In this document: in pieces, positions 1 to 5,666 of the stretch
Position numbering within the stretch: the first letter of the stretch is position 1
How the letters are laid out: each line of letters opens with the position of its first letter
Assembly (NCBI GenBank): GCA_003133485.1
Contig: PKXR01000078.1
Location: forward strand, 1 to 5,786
Direction: 5' to 3'
Source of the DNA: Candidatus Dormiibacterota bacterium
GTDB taxonomy: Bacteria > Chloroflexota > Dormibacteria > UBA8260 > Bog-877
DNA: 5,786 bases
Program-made: the position numbers and the translations under genes
The notes under the pieces: model-generated
What the model saw: only the letters and a program-made list of their open reading frames with translations
Databases searched by the model: none
Told to the model about the DNA's origin: nothing

Positions 1-1
1 C

Positions 2-472
2 GTCAGGGCCCTTGCCTCCACCTCCGAAGCCTCGATGTTCACCGTGTCGGGCACCCGATCGATGCCCTTCACCCGGCTGGCGGCCCAAGTATTCGGGGCG
101 CTGGACGCGGATCGAATCAGCACGCTCGTGGTCACCCAGTCTTCGGCTGAGAACGTCATCTCCTTCGTGGTCAACGGTTCGGAGGCCGCGAGGGTGCGGC
201 GCCGGTTGGAGCGGGAGCGTGGATCCCTTCGAGGCGGTTCCTCGATCGCGGCAGTTGAGGAGCTGCCGGAGGTGGGGGTCGTGGTGGCGGTGGGTGAGGG
301 CATGAAAGGCACGCCCGGGATTGCGGCTCGGATCTTCAGTTCGATCGCCCGTCTCGGCATCAACATCGCCGCCATCGCCCAGGGTTCCTCGGAACTGAGC
401 GTCTCCTTGGTTGTCCAGGCTTCGGATGTCCCGGCGGCGGTGCGGGCCATGCACCAGGAATTCGGGCTCTAA
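2..472 (+). CDS. Aspartokinase, C-terminal part (5' end outside window)
   Basis: This is the last 156 residues of an aspartate kinase, which phosphorylates L-aspartate in the first step of the lysine, threonine and methionine pathway. The frame is open from base 2 and ends at a TAA (470-472), so the gene begins upstream. Two ACT regulatory domains are visible. The first covers the stretch GTRSMPFTRLAAQVF to about ISFVV. The second contains GMKGTPGIAARIF and then IAQGSSELSVSLVV, the classic aspartokinase pattern (ThrA/LysC: G-M-x-G-x-P-G-x-A and QGSSE). The end, HQEFGL, matches the usual aspartokinase C-terminus. The kinase domain itself is not in the window. ACT domains in this family bind lysine or threonine as feedback inhibitors; which one cannot be told here. 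The enzyme could also be the aspartokinase half of a fusion, but nothing follows the ACT pair before the stop, so it is monofunctional at this end. It lies 12 nt upstream of threonine synthase, so the two are probably cotranscribed. Confidence 0.9.
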   Translation, partial: VRALASTSEASMFTVSGTRSMPFTRLAAQVFGALDADRISTLVVTQSSAENVISFVVNGSEAARVRRRLERERGSLRGGSSIAAVEELPEVGVVVAVGEGMKGTPGIAARIFSSIARLGINIAAIAQGSSELSVSLVVQASDVPAAVRAMHQEFGL

Positions 473-484
473 AGCCCGAGCTGC

Positions 485-1765
485 ATGTCCCACTCCTTCC
501 TGCGGTGTGCCGATCCCACCTGCGCCTCCGAGTCCGAGGTGACACCGATGTCCTACGCGTGCCCCGACTGCGGCGGGCTTCTGGAGGTGGGATATGAATT
601 CGATGAGGCTGACCCTGCCCGATGGCCCGAGCTCTGGCGGCGGCGGGGCAGGACCGAGGAGGCTGACCGCAGTGGGGTTTGGCGGTATCGGGAGCTACTG
701 CCCTTCCTCGCCAACGACCAGGCCCCGATCACCTTGGGCGAAGGGTCGACGCCCTTGGTGAGCGCCGCGCAAGCGGCCAGTTGGGCCGGGCTCAATCATC
801 TTGAGGTGAAGCACCAGGGGGTCAACCCCACCGGGTCCTTCAAGGACCTGGGGATGACCGCGTGCATCAGCCAAGCTGTCCACCAGGGCGTTCAGGTGGT
901 GGCCTGCGCTTCCACTGGGAACACCTCCTCCTCAATGGCGGCCTATGCCGCCCGGGCCGGGCTCAGGGCCCTGCTCTTTGTCCCCGAGGGGGCAGTCTCC
1001 AGCGCCAAGCTGGCCCAGGCGATCGATTTCGGGGCGCTGGTGGTGGAGACGGGGAACAACTTCGACCAGGCGCTGCGGCTGCTCCGCGAGATCGCGGGCG
1101 ATCTGGGTTGGTACGTGGTCAATTCGATCAATCCCTATCGGATCGAGGGCCAGAAGACGGTGATGGTCGAGCTCCTGGAACAGCGAGGCTGGCGGGTGCC
1201 CGACTGCGTGGTGGTGCCGGGAGGCAACCTGGGGAACGTTTCGGCGATCGGCAAGGGGCTGATGGAGCTGGCCAGCTTCGGCCTCATCACCAAGGTGCCC
1301 CGCCTGATCGTGGTCCAGGCCGAGGGCTCGAATCCCTTCTATCGGCTGTGGGCGGCGGGGGGTGGCGCCTTGGAGCCCCTGTCTGATCCGAAGACGAGGG
1401 CCACGGCGATCAGGATCGGAAGTCCGGCCAACTGGCCCAAGGCGCTGCGCGCTCTACGGTGGACCGAGGGCTCTTGTGAGTCCGTGAGCGACCACGAGAT
1501 TGGTGCCGCCAAGGAGGCGCTGAGTCGGGACGGGATCGGTTGCGAGCCGGCCTCAGCCACCACCGTCGCCGGCCTCCGGAAGCTGCGGCAATCGGGCCAG
1601 ATAAGGGAGGACGTCGACGTGGTGGCGATCCTCACCGGCCATCAGCTGAAGGATGTCGACTTCATCCTGGAGGAGCGGAACTCAGCGGCCCGGACCGTGA
1701 GCGTAGCGCCGGACTCCCGGACCGCTCCCGAGCTCATCTCCGCTTGGCTGGAGAAGGTCAGCTAG
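485..1765 (+). CDS. thrC: Threonine synthase
   Basis: This PLP enzyme of 426 aa converts O-phospho-L-homoserine to L-threonine in the cytoplasm. The N-terminal 35 residues hold four cysteines (Cys8, Cys13, and Cys26/Cys29 in CPDCGGLLEV), a zinc-ribbon-like segment seen in one group of threonine synthases. The fold type II PLP core follows. PTGSFKDLG places the Schiff-base lysine at Lys120, ASTGNTSSS (142-150) is the substrate/PLP asparagine loop, and PGGNLGNVSAIGKG (245-258) is the phosphate-binding glycine loop. EPASATTVAGL near the C-terminus matches the family's late Ser/Thr motif that contacts the pyridine nitrogen. The ATG at 485 is favoured because it keeps all four cysteines; the next in-frame ATG (550) would lose two. 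No strong ribosome binding site precedes it, which fits coupling to the aspartokinase that stops 12 nt upstream. A cysteate synthase or another PLP paralogue is possible, but the aspartokinase neighbour argues for threonine synthesis. Confidence 0.93.
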   Translation: MSHSFLRCADPTCASESEVTPMSYACPDCGGLLEVGYEFDEADPARWPELWRRRGRTEEADRSGVWRYRELLPFLANDQAPITLGEGSTPLVSAAQAASWAGLNHLEVKHQGVNPTGSFKDLGMTACISQAVHQGVQVVACASTGNTSSSMAAYAARAGLRALLFVPEGAVSSAKLAQAIDFGALVVETGNNFDQALRLLREIAGDLGWYVVNSINPYRIEGQKTVMVELLEQRGWRVPDCVVVPGGNLGNVSAIGKGLMELASFGLITKVPRLIVVQAEGSNPFYRLWAAGGGALEPLSDPKTRATAIRIGSPANWPKALRALRWTEGSCESVSDHEIGAAKEALSRDGIGCEPASATTVAGLRKLRQSGQIREDVDVVAILTGHQLKDVDFILEERNSAARTVSVAPDSRTAPELISAWLEKVS

Positions 1766-1792
1766 CCACTGCCCCGGCGATGCCCTAGGATT

Positions 1793-2158
1793 TCACTCCC
1801 CGGCCCGCTCCTGCAGGCTAGTCTGGTCGGTCAGTGGGTAGTCGAAGCGGATCACATCAAAGGACCGCTCCAAAACCCAGGCGAGGAAGCTCTGGTGAAG
1901 AGGATGGACCAGGTAGGCAGCGTAGGCAGTGGGGTCGCTGAATTCGGTGAAGAGGCCGAATTGGTAGCCGTCGGCCCGCTCCAGGGTGTCTCGCCCAAAC
2001 CGCAGCCGGCGCAGTCCCGGCAGCCCCACCCATTTGGCGATCTGCCGGCGCATCTCCTCCTCGACCTCTGGACCCGGGTCATCTCGGAGCCGGAAGAGGA
2101 CCAGATGCTGGATCGGCTGCGGCGAGTCAACGGACAGCGACTCGTCCACTAGGAACAC
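1793..2158 (-). CDS. Dabb (stress-responsive A/B barrel) domain protein
   Basis: A small protein of 121 aa with one Dabb domain, a ferredoxin-like alpha+beta barrel that normally forms dimers. The family pattern is clear: IQHLVLFRL (about 16-24), GLPGLRRLRFGRDT (about 45-58), then GYQFGLFTEFSDPTAYAAY (64-82) and HPLHQSF (85-91). Conserved His18, His85 and His88 are present. Dabb proteins have varied and often unknown roles; some are cyclases or other small enzymes, so no reaction is assigned. The start is taken as GTG at 2158, the most upstream start after an in-frame stop (the TAA of the preceding gene). It has no good Shine-Dalgarno sequence, and a GTG at 2149 is equally possible; either leaves the domain intact. 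It lies 18 nt downstream of the glutamine synthetase-like gene and is the last gene of the leftward block, converging on threonine synthase with only 27 nt between the stops. Confidence 0.85.
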   Translation of the reverse strand: MFLVDESLSVDSPQPIQHLVLFRLRDDPGPEVEEEMRRQIAKWVGLPGLRRLRFGRDTLERADGYQFGLFTEFSDPTAYAAYLVHPLHQSFLAWVLERSFDVIRFDYPLTDQTSLQERAGE

Positions 2159-2176
2159 CGATCGAGAGCTCGGCGG

Positions 2177-3679
2177 TTAGAAGAATTCAAAGTATTCGTT
2201 CTGCTCCCACTCCGTGACCTCGGCCGGGTCGGCGGAGGAGCCGGCCTCCTCCAGATAGCGGTTGTACTCGAACCGCTTCAGCATGACCAGGTAGTCGACG
2301 ATCTCGGGCCCCAGCGCCTGCCGGAAGAACTGGTCCTGGTCCAGCGCCTCCACCGCCTCGCCCAGGCTGGCGGGGAGGGCCGCCGCCGCTTCCGAGTAAG
2401 GGTCGGCCTGCACCATCGGGGGTGGAATCAGCTGACGCCGGATCCCGTCCAATCCGGCGGCAATGTTGGCAGCCATATACAGATACGGGTTGGCGGCAGG
2501 CTCCCCGAGCCGGTTCTCCAGATGCGATCCCTCGTCCCCCGGCTGTCCTTGCACGCGGAGCATCGAGCCTCGGTTCTCGACCGCCCAGTTCACCCGGTTG
2601 GGCGCGAAGGAATAGGGCTTGAAGCGTTTGAAACCGTTGACTGTGGGCGTGGAAAATACGGTCATGGGGATGGCGTGCTCCAGGATCCCCGCCGCGAACT
2701 GGCGCCCACTCAAAGAGAGCGCCTCCTGATCGGTACTGGCGAAGCAGTTGCCCCCGCGCTTGGCATCCTGGAGGGACTCGTGCAGGTGCCAACCGCTGGA
2801 CGACACGTTGGGTAGCAGGGGTCGGCACATGAAGGTGGCGTGATAGCCGAGTTGGTGGCAGATCTGCTTGGTGGCGGTCCGGAACAGGATCATGGCATCG
2901 GCGGGTCCCAGGCCCAGCTGGGGGTCGAAGGTGACCTCCGTCTGACCGGGGCCCCACTCGTCCTCCATGGTGCGCAGGGGCAGCCCCACCGCCTCGAAGT
3001 GATCTCGCAAGAGGTCCAAGAGCCCACTGATTTGGGCCAAGCGGTTCTCAGAGAGGTACTGGTAGCCCTGGGCCACCACGCTCACCCCAGGCGCCGGGGC
3101 CGGCCAGCCGGTCTCGTCGATGCCGATCCGCATCTGCTCCCGACGAAAGATGTAGAACTCCACCTCCAGCCCGGCGGCGTACTCAAAGCCCAGCTCCCGC
3201 GCCAGCTCCAACTGTCGGCGGAGCACCTGCCGAGTGGAGAGTCCCAGCGGTTTGCCGCTGCTGAAGTAGGCGTCGGAGAGCACCCAAGCGGTCTGGTTGG
3301 CCCAGGACAGGACTTGAAAGGTGGTCGGGTCGGGGACCAGTACCACGTCGGGGAAGCCGGTCAGCTCAGGAATCCCGAATCCGCCGCCTTCCACGAAGGC
3401 CGGAGGGAAGACCTTGTTGGCGGTGTCGAGGCTCAGGATGGCCCCGGAGAAGTCGATGCCGTTGCGCAAGGACAGCAGGAAGTCGTGGGCCGAGACGAAC
3501 TTGCAGCGCACCGCCCCGTGCTGGTCCACTACGCCGACCCGCACCGTCCGGATGCCCATTTCCGAGACCAAGGCGGTGGCGCGCTCGGCGGCCGCCTGCA
3601 TGGCGTCCGTGAAGAGCCCGTGCTGGGCTATGAATCCCACCTTGCCGACGGCCAAGTCCTGCACTGACGTGCTGGTCAT
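2177..3679 (-). CDS. Glutamine synthetase-family ligase, probably gamma-glutamyl-amine synthetase
   Basis: A 500-aa ATP-dependent ligase of the glutamine synthetase superfamily: beta-grasp N-domain about 40-120, catalytic domain about 145-480. Core residues visible are Glu172/Glu174 (LEVEFYIF), Glu241 and Glu248 (EWGPGQTE), His298 (SGWHLHES), Arg352 (NGFKRF), Arg370/Arg375 (ENRGSMLR) and Glu388/Arg390 before GEPAANPYLYMA. These match the metal, ATP and glutamate sites of type I enzymes. Two ammonia-site positions differ by eye alignment: the flap glutamate of PGYEAP is Phe358 (PYSFAP), and the ammonium-site aspartate of DGSS is Glu97 (EGGG). The adenylylation motif NLYDLP is absent. True glutamine synthetases keep these residues, whereas relatives that glutamylate polyamines, alkylamines or anilines often do not, so an amine other than ammonia is the likely acceptor; which one cannot be read from sequence. 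The ATG start is supported by GGAGG 8 nt upstream. The amidotransferase-like gene ends 37 nt before it. Confidence 0.9.
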   Translation of the reverse strand: MTSTSVQDLAVGKVGFIAQHGLFTDAMQAAAERATALVSEMGIRTVRVGVVDQHGAVRCKFVSAHDFLLSLRNGIDFSGAILSLDTANKVFPPAFVEGGGFGIPELTGFPDVVLVPDPTTFQVLSWANQTAWVLSDAYFSSGKPLGLSTRQVLRRQLELARELGFEYAAGLEVEFYIFRREQMRIGIDETGWPAPAPGVSVVAQGYQYLSENRLAQISGLLDLLRDHFEAVGLPLRTMEDEWGPGQTEVTFDPQLGLGPADAMILFRTATKQICHQLGYHATFMCRPLLPNVSSSGWHLHESLQDAKRGGNCFASTDQEALSLSGRQFAAGILEHAIPMTVFSTPTVNGFKRFKPYSFAPNRVNWAVENRGSMLRVQGQPGDEGSHLENRLGEPAANPYLYMAANIAAGLDGIRRQLIPPPMVQADPYSEAAAALPASLGEAVEALDQDQFFRQALGPEIVDYLVMLKRFEYNRYLEEAGSSADPAEVTEWEQNEYFEFF

Positions 3680-3687
3680 CTACCTCT

Positions 3688-3692
3688 CCTCC
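3688..3692 (-). promoter_or_regulatory. Ribosome binding site of the glutamine synthetase-like gene
   Basis: The minus strand reads GGAGG 8 nt before the ATG at 3679, within the purine-rich run GGAGGAGAGG. It is a near-perfect Shine-Dalgarno sequence in the 37-nt gap after the amidotransferase gene. It fixes the ligase start and suggests strong independent initiation within the operon. Confidence 0.8.
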
Positions 3693-3716
3693 ACTTTCAG
3701 GCTCTCCCGCTGCCGC

Positions 3717-4451
3717 TCAGACGCCGCTGGCCGCCACCCCCGAGGCCGCCGGTCGGTCGGCTGGGTTCTGTCCCAGCGACGCCACTGCTCCGGGGGCCAG
3801 CCTAACCCGGTGGCGGGCGCTTGGAAAGCACAGGGTGAAGATGGCCTCGTCCGCGGAGTGGAGGGCGGTGCTGGCCACCTCGGCTCCCTCCAGGTCGAAA
3901 CGCCAGCCGTCGTTTCCAGGGTTTCCCGCGTAAAGCAGAGCCTCTCCCTGGGCCGGCAGGAAGGCCAGGTTGGCGTATCCTCCCATTTGCCGGTGCACCT
4001 CAGGGAGCGCGGCCGAGGGCTCCACGCCCTCCGCAAGGAACGCCTCGAAGAGGCGGAAGCCAACTTCGCTGTCTGCCTGCCCTTCCAGCTTCCCGGGGAA
4101 GCGATGGCGGAAGGAAGGAGCTTCTGCCAGTCGACCGTTGTGGCCGAAGGCGAAGGAGCCGTCGGCCGCCACAAAAGGCTGAGTGTCGGCCAGGGACACG
4201 GTGCTGAGCTGCGACGGGCGGCGGAGATGGAGCAGGAAGTGGGTGGAGGTGATGCCGCGCAGATCTTCCTGGCCCTCGAAGTCATCGCCTAACCGGCCCG
4301 GGTTGCGGTAACGGCGCACCCGGCCGTCCTCTCGCCACGCAAGGCCCCAACCGAAACCGACCACTCCCAGTCGCTCTATTTCCAGCCCCCAGGGCAGCAG
4401 CCTCTCGAAGGGCTGCGGCTCGGGCCACACCACGACCAAGATCTCACACAA
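3717..4451 (-). CDS. Class II glutamine amidotransferase-type protein, stand-alone
   Basis: A 244-aa N-terminal-nucleophile hydrolase of the class II glutamine amidotransferase fold. The start codon is TTG, chosen because it puts the nucleophile at Cys2 (MCEI), as the family requires after removal of Met1; GGAGG lies 9 nt upstream. Other active-site features are the glycine-rich GFGWGLAW (32-39), HLR (75-77) whose Arg77 should bind the glutamyl carboxylate, DTQPF (89-93), HNG (104-106) forming the oxyanion hole, and Asp127 in GQADSE, expected to hold the substrate alpha-amino group. All expected catalytic residues are therefore present. There is no attached synthase domain, so it resembles small stand-alone members such as EgtC or YafJ, the former cutting a gamma-glutamyl amide in ergothioneine synthesis. 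Being beside a ligase that probably makes gamma-glutamyl amides, it may hydrolyse that product or supply ammonia; this is inference. It overlaps the upstream regulator gene by 8 nt, so translation is probably coupled. Confidence 0.88.
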   Translation of the reverse strand: MCEILVVVWPEPQPFERLLPWGLEIERLGVVGFGWGLAWREDGRVRRYRNPGRLGDDFEGQEDLRGITSTHFLLHLRRPSQLSTVSLADTQPFVAADGSFAFGHNGRLAEAPSFRHRFPGKLEGQADSEVGFRLFEAFLAEGVEPSAALPEVHRQMGGYANLAFLPAQGEALLYAGNPGNDGWRFDLEGAEVASTALHSADEAIFTLCFPSARHRVRLAPGAVASLGQNPADRPAASGVAASGV

Positions 4452-5088
4452 TTAGTCCGCCCTCCGCGGTGCCGTTGCTTTCTCCAGGGCGAGTCCGGTT
4501 GGGGTCAGTCTGCGCCAGCAGTGACTCGGTCAACTCCAAGTCGAATGACTTGGGGGGAAGCTCTCCGAGACAGAGCAGGGTCTCAGTGCGCTCGATCCCG
4601 CTGATCTTCCAGACTCGCTCGAAGAGGAGCTCCCGCAGGTGCTGCTGGTCCCGGGCACGAAGTCGCACCAAGAGGTCGGAGTCGCCGGTCACCACCTCCA
4701 CCTGCTCCACCTCGGGCAGCCGCCGGAGTTGGGCGACGGTGGTGGACTGCTCGCTGCCCTGCACCCCGGTGACCCGGACATACACCAGCAAGCCGTAGCC
4801 CATTCGACCCCAGTCGATTTCGGCCCGGTAGCCGCGAATCACCCCCTGGCGCTCTAGTCGGGCGATCCGCTCGGCGACTGCCGGCGCCGACATTCCGACC
4901 TCTGCCGAGATCCCTCGCACCGAGCGACGGGCGTCTCGGAGCAGCAGAACCAGAATCTGGAGATCGGTTGGGTCGGGGGTTGCTGGCGGCCCCTGGAGCG
5001 CCGGGGAGAAGTCCGCATCTGATTCGCGATCAGTAAGGTGGCGGGCTGGTTTCACCACTAGGTTGCGGGGGCTACTTTCGTTGGTCAC
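4444..5088 (-). CDS. Lrp/AsnC-family transcriptional regulator
   Basis: A 214-aa DNA-binding regulator. After a polar N-terminal extension of about 38 residues comes the Lrp winged helix-turn-helix (about 41-91), containing LQILVLLLRDARRSVRGI, then VGMSAPAVAERIARLERQGVIRGY, where the recognition helix is about 66-80. A RAM effector-binding domain follows (about 97-175), with LLVYVRV, TGDSDLLVRL (the conserved G-D-x-D turn, 135-144) and GIERTETLLCL. A further tail of about 30 residues (183-214) is rich in Asp, Glu, Gly and Asn. Lrp proteins form dimers and octamers and usually sense an amino acid, controlling neighbouring genes and themselves. As first gene of the leftward block it likely controls the amidotransferase and ligase genes, and perhaps the divergent cupin operon. 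The start is GTG at 5088 with no Shine-Dalgarno sequence; TAACAT at -12 to -7 suggests a leaderless transcript. GTG codons at residues 11-12 are alternatives that would shorten only the extension. Confidence 0.9.
   Translation of the reverse strand: MTNESSPRNLVVKPARHLTDRESDADFSPALQGPPATPDPTDLQILVLLLRDARRSVRGISAEVGMSAPAVAERIARLERQGVIRGYRAEIDWGRMGYGLLVYVRVTGVQGSEQSTTVAQLRRLPEVEQVEVVTGDSDLLVRLRARDQQHLRELLFERVWKISGIERTETLLCLGELPPKSFDLELTESLLAQTDPNRTRPGESNGTAEGGLIV
4461..4465 (-). promoter_or_regulatory. Ribosome binding site that fixes the TTG start of the amidotransferase
   Basis: The minus strand has GGAGG 9 nt before the TTG at 4451, lying inside the end of the Lrp gene. With the requirement for cysteine as the second residue, it decides the unusual TTG start. 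Confidence 0.72.
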
Positions 5089-5094
5089 CTATTC

Positions 5095-5100
5095 ATGTTA
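5095..5100 (-). promoter_or_regulatory. Candidate -10 element of a leaderless promoter for the Lrp gene
   Basis: Read on the minus strand the hexamer is TAACAT, fitting the TANNNT pattern of high-GC Gram-positive -10 boxes. It occupies -12 to -7 relative to the GTG at 5088, exactly where it would sit if transcription began at the start codon. No ribosome binding site is present between them, which agrees with a leaderless mRNA. No TTGACA-like -35 is seen at the right spacing. Confidence 0.4.
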
Positions 5101-5107
5101 TCGGTAA
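5098..5107. promoter_or_regulatory. Candidate operator: near-palindrome in the divergent region
   Basis: TTATCGGTAA has four of five base pairs symmetrical (TTA..TAA arms around a CG centre). It overlaps the candidate -10 box of the Lrp gene, a position suited to self-repression. It is only 10 bp and could be chance; Lrp sites are degenerate, so this is a suggestion. Confidence 0.25.
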
Positions 5108-5122
5108 AAGGTGGAATTGAGC

Positions 5123-5128
5123 TATCAT
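5123..5128 (+). promoter_or_regulatory. Weak candidate -10 element for the cupin operon
   Basis: TATCAT on the plus strand fits TANNNT and lies in the AT-richest part of the 150-nt divergent region. It would give a transcript leader of about 100 nt before the cupin ATG at 5239. No clear -35 hexamer is found 16-18 nt upstream. Confidence 0.25.
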
Positions 5129-5224
5129 TTGCGAGTTGGGCCGGTTGGGGCGGCCAATTCGACGTTGGTCAAGGTGAAGACGGGATTCGGATGGCTGGCG
5201 GAGATCGCCGGCTCATCGACATCG

Positions 5225-5231
5225 AGGGGAG
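5225..5231 (+). promoter_or_regulatory. Ribosome binding site of the cupin gene
   Basis: AGGGGAG ends 7 nt before the ATG at 5239. It is the only good Shine-Dalgarno match ahead of any in-frame start of this gene, and so selects 5239 over the ATGs at 5095 and 5191. Confidence 0.65.
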
Positions 5232-5238
5232 ACCAGCT

Positions 5239-5661
5239 ATGAGCCTCGCGGACCAATACTTCGCCCAACCCGGATCGGGCAAGGCTCCGACCAGCAAGGG
5301 TCACTTCCTGGACCTGGCCCAAGACGTCGAGCCGGTCGTGTTCATGCCCGGGCTGGAGTTCCGGCCCGCCGTCGGTGAGATCACGATGCTCAACTCCGTG
5401 CGCTTCGCGTCCCACACCCAGGCCCCCCTGCACAGCCACGACGAGGAGCAGATAACCCTGGTGGTGGAGGGCGAGCTGGAGTTCGACATCGACGGCGAGG
5501 TCCGCCTCCTCAAGCCTGGCATGGTGGCGGTGGTCCCCGCCAACGTGCCCCACGGCGCCCGCACCCGGGACGTCCCCTGCCACGAGTACGACGTCTTCAA
5601 CCCGCCCCGCCAGGCACTGCTGGACTTGGCCGACGCCGCCCGCGAGCAGGCGGCCGGGTAG
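5239..5661 (+). CDS. Single-domain cupin protein, KdgF-like
   Basis: A 140-aa small beta-barrel cupin. Motif 1 is PLHSHDEEQITLVVEGE (63-79) with likely metal ligands His65, His67 and Gln71. Motif 2 is PGMVAVVPANVPHG (93-106) with His105 as the fourth ligand. Flanking pieces VVFMPGLEFR (33-42) and DVFNPPRQ (118-125) resemble the KdgF group, whose founding member opens unsaturated uronates to the linear ketose; many relatives have unknown substrates, so this activity is not assigned. The start at 5239 is chosen for its ribosome binding site and because the added 48 residues of the longest frame look like translated non-coding DNA. A short-chain dehydrogenase begins 5 nt after the stop, so the two are very likely one operon and may act on the same compound. 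The gene diverges from the Lrp regulator across about 150 nt and may be under its control. Confidence 0.85.
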   Translation: MSLADQYFAQPGSGKAPTSKGHFLDLAQDVEPVVFMPGLEFRPAVGEITMLNSVRFASHTQAPLHSHDEEQITLVVEGELEFDIDGEVRLLKPGMVAVVPANVPHGARTRDVPCHEYDVFNPPRQALLDLADAAREQAAG

Positions 5662-5666
5662 CCGAA

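Noticed and set aside
862..1386. Open frame of 174 codons on the plus strand inside threonine synthase
   Set aside because: It is a shifted reading of the threonine synthase gene; Gly/Arg/Pro-rich with no domain.
1766..1792. Possible bidirectional terminator between the convergent threonine synthase and Dabb genes
   Set aside because: Only short CCGG repeats and a CCTAGG palindrome are present; no stem of useful length and no T-run were found in the 27 nt.
2840..3667. Open frame of 275 codons on the plus strand, wholly antisense to the glutamine synthetase-like gene
   Set aside because: Composition is rich in Gly, His, Gln and Leu as expected for a mirror of a GC-rich gene, and there is no motif.
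3717..3750. Tandem AASGV-AASGV at the C-terminus of the amidotransferase
   Set aside because: The two copies use different codons and sit in a low-complexity tail, so this is not a real DNA repeat or functional motif.
3321..4292. Open frame of 323 codons on the plus strand, antisense to the ligase start and the amidotransferase gene
   Set aside because: It lies opposite two well-supported genes, has low-complexity composition and no recognisable domain; long antisense frames are expected in GC-rich coding DNA.
5095..5238. N-terminal extension of the cupin by 48 residues from an ATG at 5095 (or 16 residues from 5191)
   Set aside because: It would run through the divergent promoter region and lacks a good ribosome binding site, while 5239 has AGGGGAG at 7 nt and the family's usual length.
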